64,000 nt of DNA from Pteria penguin (taxonomy: Eukaryota > Mollusca > Bivalvia > Pterioida > Pteriidae), in assembly GCA_035048485.1 (NCBI GenBank), contig CM068585.1:51041186-51105185 (forward strand), given 5' to 3'. This document shows positions 24,320-36,199 of this stretch, piece after piece. Numbering within the stretch: position 1 is the first letter of the stretch; every line of letters begins with the position of its first letter. Made by a program: the position numbers and the translations under genes. The notes below the pieces were generated by a model. That model saw nothing but the letters and a program-made list of their open reading frames with translations. It had not been told where the DNA came from and did not search any database.

Positions 24320-24480
24320 GAAGTTAACAACGGAGAAGTACCGAAGACCATACCGCGTCTCGAATTCCACGGAATAAGAGGTGGGCATCATGTGCAATGC
24401 CGTATTGTGACAAATCGAACTACAATTAAATTGAGGTGAGACCAGGCCTGCGTCCCACGTATGAGATTTTTCTCAAGCTC
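24320..24480 (-). mobile_element. Detached 3' tail of a second Penelope-like subfamily
   Basis: On the minus strand it carries ggcctggtctcacctcaatt, a sequence like tccgtgg, and cttcggtacttctccg. These match, in the same order, the tail after the RT fragment at 27545-28290 (cacctggtctcgcctcgatt; cccacggactatgagata; ctttcggtacttcttcg). No RT coding is attached here. Confidence 0.5.
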
Positions 24481-24879
24481 AAACTCAGATAATTTTGCTC
24501 AGCTGAGATTTGTGAAAAAAAAGTGTCTCAACTGAGCCGAGAAGCTGAGTAAATTGTCATTACTGTAAGCGGCCTTACCTACTTCATTTTCCATGAAGAT
24601 GAGAAAAGAAATAAAGTTTGGACATCAGTTTCGTGCCTTTATTGTTTATTTACCAATGTCTCTTATTCAAAGGCATCGTAATGTGGTCGTGACGTAACAA
24701 ATTACGTCATAATGACGTTAAGTTGCGCCATCGGAAACGTTCAATGAAAATAAAATCCACTGTGACATCCTTCAGTTGATTCCAGCCTTACTGTAGGGCT
24801 AATTTACTTCGACTGCTCATAATTCGTTTTAATACTGTTTTGTAAGAGTAAAACTTCATATACAAATGAAAAAATACAT

Positions 24880-25145
24880 ATGACAATGCTAAGTTAAATT
24901 AACATAAAGACGGACTGACTGTAAAATACAGAATATGGACAGGCGGACGATCCAAGCAAATACTTTATATGATTATGCTAAGTTAAATTACACCAGAAGA
25001 GGACTGACTGTAAAATACAGAATATGGACAGGCGGACAATCCAAACAAATACTTTATTTAAATGACTATGCTAAAATGAATTAGCCCAAAGAAGGACTGA
25101 CTGTAAAATACAGAAAATGGACAGACGGACGATCCAAACTAATCC
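24880..25145 (+). repeat. Three tandem ~90-bp units
   Basis: The units start near 24887, 24973 and 25067 (atgctaagttaaatt or variant). Each has ggactgactgtaaaatacag, a(a/t)atggacag and cggac(g/a)atccaa. Confidence 0.85.
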
Positions 25146-25964
25146 TTCCATCACTCTGATCCTTTAGAAAATTCAGACGGACAGCAAAGTACCTAACGGT
25201 GATTTTTAGTGTATAGTTTGAAATAATCAAAACATAAGTAATGAGTATCCGGTATTTTGAACATGTATTTGGTGACAAATTTACACTTATCTTCCCTAGG
25301 GAGTAATTCTATGCATGGATTGTATTAATTCTACCGTGAAAGATTGTTTACAGTGATTGATTGATTGATCGATTAATTGATTATTGTTATACATAACTTC
25401 ACAATTATTTCACGTATATCATTGATAAAAACATCTGCCTGATGCACTGCATAGAAATTTTAAACCTTTACACTGGACAGTCCGAAGCAATGAAGGATCT
25501 TTCACGCGCCACTCCCACTGTGACACAGGATCTTGGCGATAAATGTTTCATCAGAAGGACAGGAAACCGGTGCACCAAATGGCGGGAGTAAACCCAGGCC
25601 TCCCGGTCATGAGTTGAGCACTGCATCCACTGCCCTGCTCTAGCTTTTGTTAATATTTAACACCGACACACAAAACAGCGTTTTTGATTAACATTTTATT
25701 AAGACATAGAGGATCCAGATACCGCTAAAATTACCCCCATGGGAAATGTCAAACTGTTATTTTTGCAAAATTTACACCAGTAGAAATAACAACGTTTACA
25801 GAACTTGAAGTCACCTTATTAGCAGTATGAATTCCATTTACCCCCTACCCCCCCCCCCTTCCCAGAAAAAAAATTGAAATAAAAAAAGATAGAAAGAAAA
25901 AAATAATAATCCCCCTCAACAACAACCCCCTCCCCCTCAAAACAAAATGCACGCGAAAATCCTG
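25146..25964. other. No gene recognised
   Basis: Contains a gattgattgattgatcgatt run near 25355 and a C-rich tract near 25842-25860. A possible old repeat (cactgtgacacaggatcttg, ~25518) is not assigned. Confidence 0.45.
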
Positions 25965-26501
25965 TACAATCAGATCTAAAATTGTTGATTAATATTCTTG
26001 AAAGGGGAATTTCAAATACCACCAATTTGCCATAATCGACCAAAGAATTTCCTTGGTGACAATTTCAAACTTTCCTCGATTTATCCTCGTGCGAGTAGTT
26101 TTATGACAGGAAGCTTCGCTCTTAGGACGACATCTTCGTCTTGTTCCGTAAAATGAAGACACCATATGTGGGAGAAGAGGGTATGGTGATACCGAGGAAA
26201 GGGAAATTGGTGATAATTGAATTGAAATCGTCAAGTATACCATAAAAATGTGACTAACGAATCATCATCACTAATTGATTGGAGTATATCGAGGTATGGC
26301 GTTGAAGATAAGCTGTCAGTTGTATATCTTTTATAAGGAATCCCTTTGGATATATGGTACTGAGAGAATCGAGAAACGTCATTAATGTATCTCTATGTAC
26401 TATTGAACCAAGATGTTAATCGCTCATTGCTTTTCGAGGGCAGACGTTGTATGAATTCTGCTTCGTATTAGTTTAAAAAAAATGTTGGCCAGAGGGGTGC
26501 G

Positions 26502-26535
<34 letters not shown>

Positions 26536-26605
26536 TACCCGCGGAATGCCAGCAATCAGCATGAATACTTTTCAACACAAACAGAAATATTATCTATAAG
26601 AAATA
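25965..26605 (-). pseudogene. Penelope-like RT fragment interrupted by poly(T)31
   Basis: On the minus strand the sequence follows the RT from the region before GIPxGTN to the C-terminal PLSRIL end. It includes a degenerate GIPRGT, APLW, the YPKG segment and a DDFNFII equivalent. A run of 31 T (26504-26534) splits the GIPxGTN motif. It groups with the 27545 fragment rather than with copies 1 and 2. The frame is lost repeatedly. Confidence 0.65.
26504..26534. repeat. Poly(T)31 inside an RT motif
   Basis: A homopolymer run splitting the GIPxGTN coding motif of the surrounding minus-strand RT fragment. Confidence 0.9.
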
Positions 26606-27544
26606 CTAACATTTTGGATCATCTTTTTCTCTGTACTTGCTGCTGGAACGGACAGTACCTGTACAAATATTTACCGTTGTGGTCTAAAACGAGATACTTA
26701 TACATGCAAGTTCCACTTTTTTAGAATGCGTTTTTAATTTTGATGTTATATTGCTATTGAGTTATTAATGAGGAATGGTAGTATAACGAATTGAAAAGTC
26801 AAAAGACCTGATGCTAGTAACAGTATGAAAAAAGGAGATCTCATGTGCTGTAGAAGTTCATTTAAATTCTGATCCGCAACTGATTGATTCTGTTTCTTGA
26901 GAAAACAGTGGAACGGTATTTTCAAGATCAAGTTTGATTTCTGTTACAATTTTCTTCAGTAATATGGAAAGAGGCATGGTGGAACACTATAGTGTTGTAG
27001 TAAAAACAAAAACGGTATGAAAGCTCAGGATCAGAATCTTTGGTCGTGATGTTCTCTTAGTTTGCTTGTATATACAAATATATACTACTTGAGAATTTTG
27101 GCATTAATTTCACAGAATTAAAATAAACATTATCCAGTTCGAAATCACATTCAAAGTAAAAAAAAACGAAGAAGTACCGAAAGGTAAACCATATCTCATA
27201 GTCCGTGGGATAAAGGGGACAATATCGTGTTTAGTGTCATATTCAGACAAATGCGAACCCCAATAAAATCGAGGCGAGACCAGGTGCCCGGGAGGAGTAA
27301 GCGACCCCTGGTTGCATGAAACACCCGTCGCAGAAGTCCTGCAACAACCTTTCAAGTCGAGGAGGTAAATACATAAATATACACGTTTGAACATACGAAG
27401 GAGACAAGAACACGAAGTCAAATTTTGCCATTTAAGGCAAGAAATGCTGTCTGTCTGAAATTCCGGTGTCGGAAACGTAGGTGAACAAATGTCTGTATAT
27501 ACATGTATATATGTATTATGTCAAATCAAGTATAGTAAAAAAAA

Positions 27545-27966
27545 AAGATGGTTATTTTGTATGGTCAGGTCCCAAAATATCGGTTAACATTCTTGAAAGA
27601 GGAATCTGAAATTGCAATAGATCCCTATAACGGCCATAGAACTTCCTAAATGACAATTTCAAACGTTCCTCAATATATCCTTGTGAGATTAGTTTCGTGG
27701 CAAGAAGCCTCGCTCTCGGGACGAAATTTTCGTATTTAGAGCATACCCTGGCATAGCGTATAAGTTGTGAAATGAAGACGCCATATGCGGGAGACGAAGG
27801 TATGTTGCTACTCAGAAAGGGGAAGTTGGTAATAATGAAATTAAAATCGTCACGTTTGTCATAGAGAAAGGTTACTAATGAACCATCGTCACTGATTGAT
27901 AGAAGTATATTGAGGTATGGAGCAGAAGATGCGCTCTTTGTAGTATCTTTTATCTCGAGTTCCTTT

Positions 27967-28064
<98 letters not shown>

Positions 28065-28290
28065 TTAAGGTGATCCTCAAATACAGGGTTTTTAATCGAC
28101 AAAACATCATCAATGTATCTGTATGTAAAATTGAACCCAGATGCTAACTGTTTATTGCCTTTAGAGAGCAGAGACTGTATGAATTCTGCCTCGTAAGAGT
28201 ACAAAAATATGTCGGCCAGAAGAGGCGCGCAATTAGTACCAATAGGAATGCCAACAATCTGTTGGAACACTTTCAGACAAAGGCAAACTG
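27545..28290 (-). pseudogene. Penelope-like RT C-terminal half, split by (AT)46
   Basis: It reads KVFQQIVGIPIGTNCAPLLA, FNFTYRYIDDVLSIKNP, (AT)n, YPKELEIKDTTKSASSAPYL, DKRDDFNFIITNFPFLSSNI and ends PLSRMLTDILGPDHTK. The sequence before YIDD is SKGNKQLASGF and is in frame. Copies 1 and 2 have an out-of-frame A8 there. Apart from the microsatellite the frame is nearly intact. Confidence 0.82.
27969..28060. repeat. (AT)46 microsatellite
   Basis: A 92-bp perfect AT repeat inside the RT coding sequence. Overlapping open frames made of Tyr-Ile repeats are artefacts. Confidence 0.95.
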
Positions 28291-28320
28291 CATTCAAATT
28301 GAGATGAGACAAGGTGCCCA

Positions 28321-31077
28321 ATATTAGTAAAAAAGATATTTATTTTTGATAGCAAACAATACTTGGTGTATATGGGGCGATTACGTGATATTCATTTCAC
28401 AAGTGATTGCGTCATTCGAAAGGCTGCGTATTGTAATAGAGAATCATTTTAATGTTCAAGCCAGACATATTGGCTAAGTGATCACCTTGAATTCAAAGTG
28501 ATATCGTTTGATTCATACCCTAGTTTATATGACTGTGTTCAAAGTGTTATTATCTAAAAGTCACATTTCGACCCAATAAGCCCCTTAGAATGCATATTCA
28601 ACACCCAATTAGTAGAATCGTCCTCTTCGATAGCGTGTAAGTATACATTCCCTGCTTTAAATTCTTTGTATTTCAGTGCCGTACTTTTAGTCATAGAAGA
28701 ATACAGTCCGATGCTTATTTTAAATGTAATTTTATAAATGAATTTTGTAGAACAATTTGTAATTCTAGCAATGCGTCTTACAATAACCGATAAGCCAATG
28801 TGCAGTTTTCGGAAAAGCTATATTTGTGTATAGCTGAGGCTATTTCGTGAAGATGAGTTCATAATCAAGAGATGTGATTTTAACCCCCCCCCCCCTTTTT
28901 TTTTTTTTATTGTGTAAAATGGACGGATAAGGAATTTTAATTCTTTGTAAGGTCGGGGTAATACCGCCCTTAGTTATCAAATATGTGTGCACCGTTCAGA
29001 ATATATGGGCTACACCAATGTCTATTCCTACCTAATTTGCCAAATCTAACATATCAGATATGCTTAAAGAAGAGGCATCCCCCCTTTAATATCCATCTTT
29101 TTGGGTTTTTTTGTAGTTGCTAAACGGAATAAGAAACAAGTAAGGTTCACAAGTATATATCATCAACCGACACACCTCACTTGTATTACTTAAAAACAGG
29201 AAAATATCCGGACAGATACTTTATTTTAACGATACATGTAGCAGGCATAGAACTATATTATAATACTCTAATAACTTAGCATGTTTAAATCAAGGGATGT
29301 GCTTGAAATCCAGATACCATATCAACCGTAAGTGTATGTCTATGAAGGAATCAATATAACAATTTTGAACTTCCATTTAATTGTTCGGGTGTAGTAAGGT
29401 GTCGGTGATAATATAATATGAATTCTATATGCACAATATCTAATTCTTTGTATTAAATGTCCACTTATGTCAAAGTTGTGTATCGTTTCTTAATGGAAAA
29501 ATAACAGTATCTACTCTATGAGAAAAGAACAGATTTTTAGATGAGTTCCAGGTGTTTTGTGTAAGCAGGTGACGCATACGTCACAAAAATTCACAATTTA
29601 GATACCGACTTAATACGATCAATTTAGAAACAATTCATTCGTGTGATTAAGTATCTCTCTCCTTCCATATACAGCTACAACTGTAAAACGAGGAAAAGTT
29701 ATTCAAAATATATCTAAAGAAAAGGAGATTAATTAAAGAAGCAAATGTGGAAATTCTTCGATCATTCATAGTATAACAGGAATGACAATTTTAATATAAG
29801 TACAAAAAAAGACATGTAGTCATAAAGAAAATGGCGATCACGTGTTACAATATCGAAGGATCAAGTTTAAAAGGGAAAATATTCAGTACGGCAAAGCACA
29901 GGTCACCCTTTTCCTGTTCCAAACACTTTAAATATAATACCAATACCAGAGGACAGTGGTAGATGTTTTGAGTCAACAAAATCACCAACTTGGTACATTT
30001 AAACTTTTAAACTAGCTCATTTCGCTAAAACGCGGTATCAATGCAAAGAGGACATACATTTCTACAAAAAGCCATAGAAATCTCTATATACATGTACAAT
30101 GGAGAAAACGGTAAGTCACAAAACTTACAATTTTGTTAAAATGATTTAGTGGAATAACAAATTTTTCGGCCATGACAACCACGATACAACGTTACCAATT
30201 GGCGCCTAGCGATACATATGCAGTTTCTGATAATGATAAAATTGTAAAATCGGAATTTCTTATCACCGCTGTAGCTTTAATTTATCCCTTCGATGTCCAT
30301 CATGACCTAGAACGAGCTGTCAAACGAAAACATACATGAATAGATAGTGTTCCAATTCCACCAATTGATTTGTGTCTTATTTGTTCTTCTAATACAAAAA
30401 GAATTTCAAAAAAGCACATATTGTTCACAAACATTTTCTTAGGGATTGATTACCCTTAATAAGTAAATTGTTAAGATAAGGGGCGATAGTCAATAAGTCT
30501 GTCACGGACCTCTGAAGAACTACTTCTGGGATCAGATGCCATCGCTTACAACCGTAGCGATGCAATAATATTATAGGGAATAGTATAACTCGTAGTCATA
30601 TGACGTGGAAACGGTAATACCGGGGTAACAGTCGGTAAAAACGCAATGTTGCTAATATCACCCGAATGGAATTTGTAATGAAATATAAAAGACTAAGAGA
30701 ATAAAGGTGGTACAAATTCCCTATATGCTCACCTATTGGGATTTTTCCCTTCCCGCTCACCTATTGGGATGTTTCCTTCCCCTTTCTTACTCCAATGGCA
30801 GGGTTATATCAATATAGTCTGAAAGAAAGAAATGCAGTTGGTACACTTTCTCGTATCTTTAAACTGAATTTTTTTTTACATCCAAGAAAGTTCTTACGAC
30901 AATCAATCGGTGCCAAGCAGATTGCGTAACTCACTGTGTTAGGTTGCGATTTGTTTATATAGAAGTATGAGATATGAGTACGTCATGAGGGTTACTTGTA
31001 AAGCAAGGACAAAACTTCAGAATCCTTATCTGTTGTACTACTATACAGTAAAATACAGAGCAGCAGGTTGAAATTAT
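28321..31077. other. No gene recognised
   Basis: Apart from C10/T-rich tracts (28885-28909), I see no repeat or coding unit I can name. Confidence 0.5.
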
Positions 31078-31554
31078 ATGCCATATCAAATGATGTTAAG
31101 GCAAAATATAGCAGATGTCATAGATCTGGGATCTTTGTCGTGTATTCCTGAGCTCAGATTGGAACATCAAGACGCAAAAGAGCACAGTAGCGATATACTT
31201 CTATTCCCACCACTGGTCATCGTACAGTTCCTTTGTTGTCCCTCTTGTTATCATCTAGGATATTATTAGGTAGTACAGGAAACCGTTAATGATCTATCGA
31301 TGCTAGTGCACTACGACAAGGGTTACATTATCTATGTCAGGGATAAAGCTATATCACGGCAGATTCTGGGTATTTGTCAGGAGATGATATATGACTATCG
31401 GGGAACTTACCAAGCATACTACAACGCGTTACAGGATAAGGCTAGCTTGATACTGGCCGCTTCCCAAAGAAGACTGGAAATTCTCACAAGGAACAAGGGA
31501 AGTACACACCATTTAACACGGTATCAAGGAATCATGATGATATGTGAAATGTGA
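31078..31554 (+). CDS. Hypothetical open frame with one internal stop
   Basis: Two frames (31078-31269 and 31300-31554) are in the same phase, separated only by TAG at 31267. The second reads plausibly as protein (CQEMIYDYRGTYQAYYNALQ, then ASQRRLEILTRNK), and candidate acceptors lie just before it (..ctaggatattattag, gtagtacag). No family is recognised. It could be an exon of an unknown gene or an old transposon piece. Confidence 0.25.
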
Positions 31555-32126
31555 AGATAGATATATGTAATATGCATTTGGTAATATATCAATGTCAGTT
31601 ATGGTAGTTGTGTGCTTTCATATTGATAATGTAGGTATGACGTACTTGGAGAAAAATTTAACGGTTCTAAGAATTGTACCTTAAAACATGTAATTATCCT
31701 ACCTACCAGGCCGTCCTACTATACTTTCTTCTCTGACTTTATACTAAATAGATATTTTCCCTTCTGTAGCTATTAGGTCCGAGGTGTTTTTTTTTTGTTG
31801 TTGTTGTTTCTCCTTGATTTTAACTGTCATGTGCCGTTAAGTATGTACAAGGAGGTATGCCAAGTTGTCCTATTCATTTAATATAAACAGATGCATACGT
31901 GTATTGATTCGTTTTAAAAATCAAATATTCTTTTAAACACAAGGGGTAGGTTAAGGGAATATCACTGTCAAGAATCAAAACGAAAACTGATTTTGTAGTC
32001 ATTTAATCATCATTTGTAATTATCAGCCCTTCTTACAAAATACTATTTGGGATAAAATATTCCTTTGTCCGTCCTTAAGTCTGAAACTGTAACTTTTAAC
32101 TTTTACTTCATACTCACTGTTTTGTT

Positions 32127-32424
32127 AATGTAAAGATGATGGATAAATCCAAACCACAAGTCCAAAAATCATGAAACCATAGGACATACAAAATCAGTGA
32201 AAATGAAAAACAAAAGAAAATAACAAAATATGTCTACTTGAAGAGCATATGTGAACCCCTGTGATGGAGTGAGATCAGTTGCCCGGGGAGAGTGAGCATC
32301 TCCTGCTTGCTAGCATCACCCGTCACATATACCCCGTAGAAAGAGTCAAATCGTGTGAATTCCATATGTATCTATATATGGCGAAGTCGAAGTAGGTAAC
32401 CTTCTAGTATAGAAGGTGTCAAAT
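32127..32424 (-). mobile_element. Inverted 3' tail of Penelope-like element (copy 1/2 subfamily)
   Basis: The reverse complement of the ends of copies 1 and 2, from tttgacaccttctatactag to atccatcatctttacatt. It keeps the cacctgatct-type motif as aactgatctcactccatc (32248-32286). Only the tail is present, as expected for 5'-truncated reverse transcription. Confidence 0.85.
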
Positions 32425-32539
32425 GATAGAGCATTTATTCTACTTGTTCCTTATGATAAAAATGTCCTAATGGTATCATGCCGTGACCTTGAACTTTGAC
32501 CTACTTCAAGGTCAGATTTGTTAGATTCACGGGGACTCC

Positions 32540-32870
32540 AATTCTCTGAATTTGTTTGCTTCAAGCTACAATCACCTTTTTCATTTCTTTTCGGCACAAA
32601 CATTTTATTTGAGTAAGGCTAAACATGTGGCACGTCATAGAGCATATGGAACACGCCATTGGGTGAGCAGAAATAGACTTGGATTATTGGTCGGAAAGCA
32701 TAAATGTCTTCTAAACCATGCTGCGAGTGCTGAATTCATTGAGTGCAAAAAAGATAAAAGAGAAGGAACCCCCATTGAAGCTGTAGAAGGAAACGGAACA
32801 ATAACATGTTGGGTCATGTTAAGCCAGACTTGATTGAAACGTTGAAAAAAGGATTTGATTAAAACATGTT
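32540..32870 (+). pseudogene. Possible Mutator-like transposase-domain remnant
   Basis: The open frame includes ARHRAYGTRHWVSRNRLG, then KCLLNHAASAEFIECKKDK. After a frame change, a GHVKPDLIETLKK segment follows. The C(L/P)xNHxxSAxxME..GHVQKR pattern recalls the Mutator-like transposase domain found in many invertebrate proteins. The match is from memory, and the acidic catalytic residues between these segments are not clear. Confidence 0.28.
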
Positions 32871-34400
32871 GTTACAGATGTAAAAAAAAAAAGACCAAAC
32901 AAACAAAACTTCACTTGAAGTAATACAAAAGTTAGTGGACTTTTTTACTAATGAAAAAGGTAAATTTGTGAAGGGTATATTGTGATAACTTCCGGTTGAT
33001 TGTCTTCCTATTTTTTTTTTCTGTCTTTGGTATGTCATTCTTATCATCATATACAATGTACTTTCGTCATATTCACAAAGTAAGAAAATATCACTGTATA
33101 TTCTACCATTATAAATATTGCAGTCTTGTTCTTATTATCTTTGAAATGGAATATTATGGCACAGATACGCGACAAATTTGATCCTCAAGTTTTATCAGTC
33201 ATAAAACTTAAACGACTCAGATGTTGATGGTAAAATATCATTATTACCTGAGTTGCAATTATGTGCCTTATTGTTTCTGATGTTTTGTAATTCGGCACAC
33301 TGCATATGTGATGCAAATGTCCAGTTATTAGGATATTCCCTTCGATAAAATGTTTTAGAATGTTTTATAAACTATTAAATCTAGGCCTCCGTTCTTTTGT
33401 TGTGTTAATGAATAAACACCAATGACATCTCTCCGATAATTACGAAATTGCATTTTTAGCACATAAAGTCATTTAAAGGGCTAAATACTCTGATATACAT
33501 TAACTTGATATAAACGTTTCGTTATATGTGTAATATCTATGTTATTTGGTCTCTCCGTTGTACAAAATTATTTCCCATATGAGCAGATATCTGACGTCAA
33601 ACCACATATATGGACACAATTGTTTGACGCCAAATACCTGTTCTCATGGGGTGTGTCTCTCTAGATGGGAAAGACCCGAAATTTTTATTTGTGAAAATGA
33701 AGTATATAATAAATTTCAGTCATTTTTGTCCTAAATTTATAACGCAACCTCTTTTTATTTTTTCTGTCCTATGGATCTGAAACTATGTATAGAAAATGTA
33801 TCATATCTCTTACATTTAACAATATTTCTGGATATTTTGAAATAAATGACTAAAAGAATGTAGACGACTCAAAGGCCTTTAGTTTTGTATTTGCAAACAT
33901 TGCCTATCATACAAACAATAACTTAAAATGCAAAGGCAGATCGACAAAACAAAATATATAAACACAAAATAAATAATACCAAGATATGACTGGATTGCAA
34001 AGCAAAGTCAGATTGTGTTGACTGAAGTGTAAAATTGAGGTCAACTTAACTAACTTTTTTTGCGGGGAAGAACACTCATTAATGTCTACGAAGTGGCCAC
34101 GTTTGAGGTTTTTATCATTAATATATAATTGAAGCGTAAAATTGAGGTCAGTGGCACCAAATTATGTTGGTTGAGACGAAACGTTTTGAATTTAAGCCGC
34201 TGTGGCATACGTGTTTCAAGAACGCAAGTTCTATGACTGAAAATGTTACTAGTTCTTGAATTTGTTTTAACGCCGCACTAGTCCGTGAATGGAATTACAA
34301 GATAAACATAGGCATAAAGGAATCTCAGGAAATAGCAAGTTTATGCATAATTACAAAGATATCTAAGAATTCAAGAACTATTGGTTCTTGCAGTTGCACT
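32871..34400. other. No gene recognised
   Basis: AT-rich DNA with only homopolymer runs. No support was found for the open frames at 32996 or 33546. Confidence 0.5.
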
Positions 34401-34600
34401 GAGGATTATTATGCATCAAACACTGTAACTAAACTGATTAAGGAAACACCAATAAACCACTGAACGAAAACACTAGGATTATTGTGCCCCAAACACTGTG
34501 CTTTAAATGATAATCAATGCGGAGAACACTGAACGAAAGCACTGGGGATTATTGTGTCCCAAACACTGTGCTTTACATGGTAATCAATATCGTGATAACA
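34401..34600. repeat. Three ~70-bp tandem units beside the gypsy 3' end
   Basis: Units start near 34403, 34476 and 34546 with ggattatt(a/g)tg..(c/t)caaacactgt. Units 2 and 3 share gctttaaatgataatcaat or its variant. They lie directly beyond the gypsy pol end and may be part of its 3' untranslated region. Confidence 0.7.
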
Positions 34601-34630
34601 CAATTTACAAGTTAAGCTGAATTGGTGCCT

Positions 34631-36187
34631 TCAGAACACGTCCTGAGCGGGTGCGGTGTTGAGACGGTTCCAGTGGCTGATGAAAAGACTTAGATTTTGA
34701 GTCGGTATCAACTGGTTGCGTGGACGGATTGTTATGGTCATCCAGAATATCAGAATATCATCATCAATTACAGAATCATTGAGTGGTTCACTCGACTTTT
34801 TGAGATGTACTCGATTTCTTCGATAGAAACGGCCTCCGCTCTCAATAATGTAGGATCTAGGTTGTGTAGATTTCTTTACAACGACTCTTGGTGCATGACT
34901 TTTATGTCCAGGTGTTTCAACACGGACAGTAGTTCCTTGTTCCAAGTGCGGTAACTCTTTTACACCGTTCCTTTTGTCGAAGTAGAATTTTTGTTTTACT
35001 TTCTGGGCATTTAGGTTTTGTTTTACTTTGTGTGAATCGTGAGTAATGGGTTTTAAAGCGTCATTAGATGCCAGTAACGAGTTTCTCGGCCTTCTTACCA
35101 TAAGTAACTGTGCCGGAGATAGGTTTATGTTTTTTAGTGGTGTTGTACGAATGTCAAGTAGTGCAAATTGATGATCGTCACATTTCCTCCATAGATGTTT
35201 CACTATTTGTACTGCTCTTTCTGCTTCTCCATTAGAGCTTTGAAAATGTGGACTACTTCGTTGATGTGTGATTCCAAATTCTTTGCAAAATTGTTTGAAT
35301 TGAAATGAACTATACTGTGGTCCATTATCTGAACGCAATACTGACGGAATGCCGTGGCATGAAAATACAGGTTTCATGGCGTTAATGACAGAAGTTGTAA
35401 TTTCTGATCGGAGTTCGATCGCATCTATGTATTTGGAATAATAGTCTATAAGTATAAGATACTTCGTGTTGTTGAACTCATATATGTCGGACCCTACGTG
35501 GCTGTACGGAAGATCGGGTGTAGGGGTTGGCTGTAACGGTTCAGCGGTTTGTTTCTTTGAGAATTCAGCGTAAGTTGAACAATTGCTTACAAGTTCCTCA
35601 ATCTCGGAGTTCATGGCGGGCCAATACATGACTTCTCTGGGTCGACTTTTAGATTTCACTATGCCTAAATGTGATCTGTGAACAATTTGTAGCATCTGTC
35701 TACGCATGCTTGGCGGTATAATATTTCTAGTACCCTTATATATGATACTGTCAAGAACGGAGAGTTGATCACGAGAGTTGAAATATGGTCTTGTTTCCAC
35801 AGGTGCTTCGTTTCTTGTATCAGGCCATCCATTGTGTATGATGTGCATTAGAGTGTTAAGTTCGGATTTAGTTGCTGATTGAATTTCTGAGTACTTTTCG
35901 GTCGATACCGATAACAAACTGATCATTTCGACTTTGTCTGTTTCTTCCTCACTCGGTTGCTTAAGATAAGCTCTTGATAATGCATCAGAGATGTGCATCA
36001 TAGATCCTTTGCGATAGACAACATGTATGTCGTACCACTGTAGTTTGATAATCATTTTCTGAATATGCATGGGTGCTGATAACAAAGGCTTTTTGAATAA
36101 TGTTTCTAAAGGCTTGTGATCACTGAAGACTTCTTTTCCAAATATGTAATTGTGGAATTTCTGACAGCTATATACTATGGCCAACAT
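34631..36187 (-). CDS. gypsy RNase H end and integrase, long open frame
   Basis: The 518-residue open frame starts within RNase H (MLAIVYSCQKFHNYIFGK; SDHKPLETLF; SDALSRAYL). It then enters integrase: HRSHLGI..NCSTYAEF (zinc region whose second Cys of CxxC is Tyr), VGSDIYEF, LRSDNGPQYSS and SSNGEAERAVQ (the D, D and E of the catalytic triad). The DDE residues and the long frame suggest modest age. The C-terminus resembles non-chromodomain invertebrate gypsy integrases of the K02A2.6 type. Confidence 0.9.
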   Translation of the reverse strand: MLAIVYSCQKFHNYIFGKEVFSDHKPLETLFKKPLLSAPMHIQKMIIKLQWYDIHVVYRKGSMMHISDALSRAYLKQPSEEETDKVEMISLLSVSTEKYSEIQSATKSELNTLMHIIHNGWPDTRNEAPVETRPYFNSRDQLSVLDSIIYKGTRNIIPPSMRRQMLQIVHRSHLGIVKSKSRPREVMYWPAMNSEIEELVSNCSTYAEFSKKQTAEPLQPTPTPDLPYSHVGSDIYEFNNTKYLILIDYYSKYIDAIELRSEITTSVINAMKPVFSCHGIPSVLRSDNGPQYSSFQFKQFCKEFGITHQRSSPHFQSSNGEAERAVQIVKHLWRKCDDHQFALLDIRTTPLKNINLSPAQLLMVRRPRNSLLASNDALKPITHDSHKVKQNLNAQKVKQKFYFDKRNGVKELPHLEQGTTVRVETPGHKSHAPRVVVKKSTQPRSYIIESGGRFYRRNRVHLKKSSEPLNDSVIDDDILIFWMTITIRPRNQLIPTQNLSLFISHWNRLNTAPAQDVF

Positions 36188-36199
36188 CTCCTTCTTGAT

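Larger units (their letters stand above)
27150..28320 (-). mobile_element. Truncated Penelope-like element, second subfamily
   Basis: The minus-strand RT C-terminal half (28290-27545) is followed by its own 3' tail down to about 27150. Upstream of the RT, at 28320-28286, stands gggcaccttgtctcatctca, the same motif found in its 3' tail (27292-27253) and in the same orientation. Tail-like sequence on both sides fits the 'pseudo-LTR' layout of Penelope-like elements. Confidence 0.65.

Noticed and set aside
27889..28147. Open frames made of Tyr-Ile repeats on both strands
   Set aside because: They are translations of the (AT)46 microsatellite.
34401..34630. 3' LTR of the gypsy element
   Set aside because: No stretch matches the presumed 5' LTR end (gcagatgttaca). 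Only ~70-bp tandem units were found.
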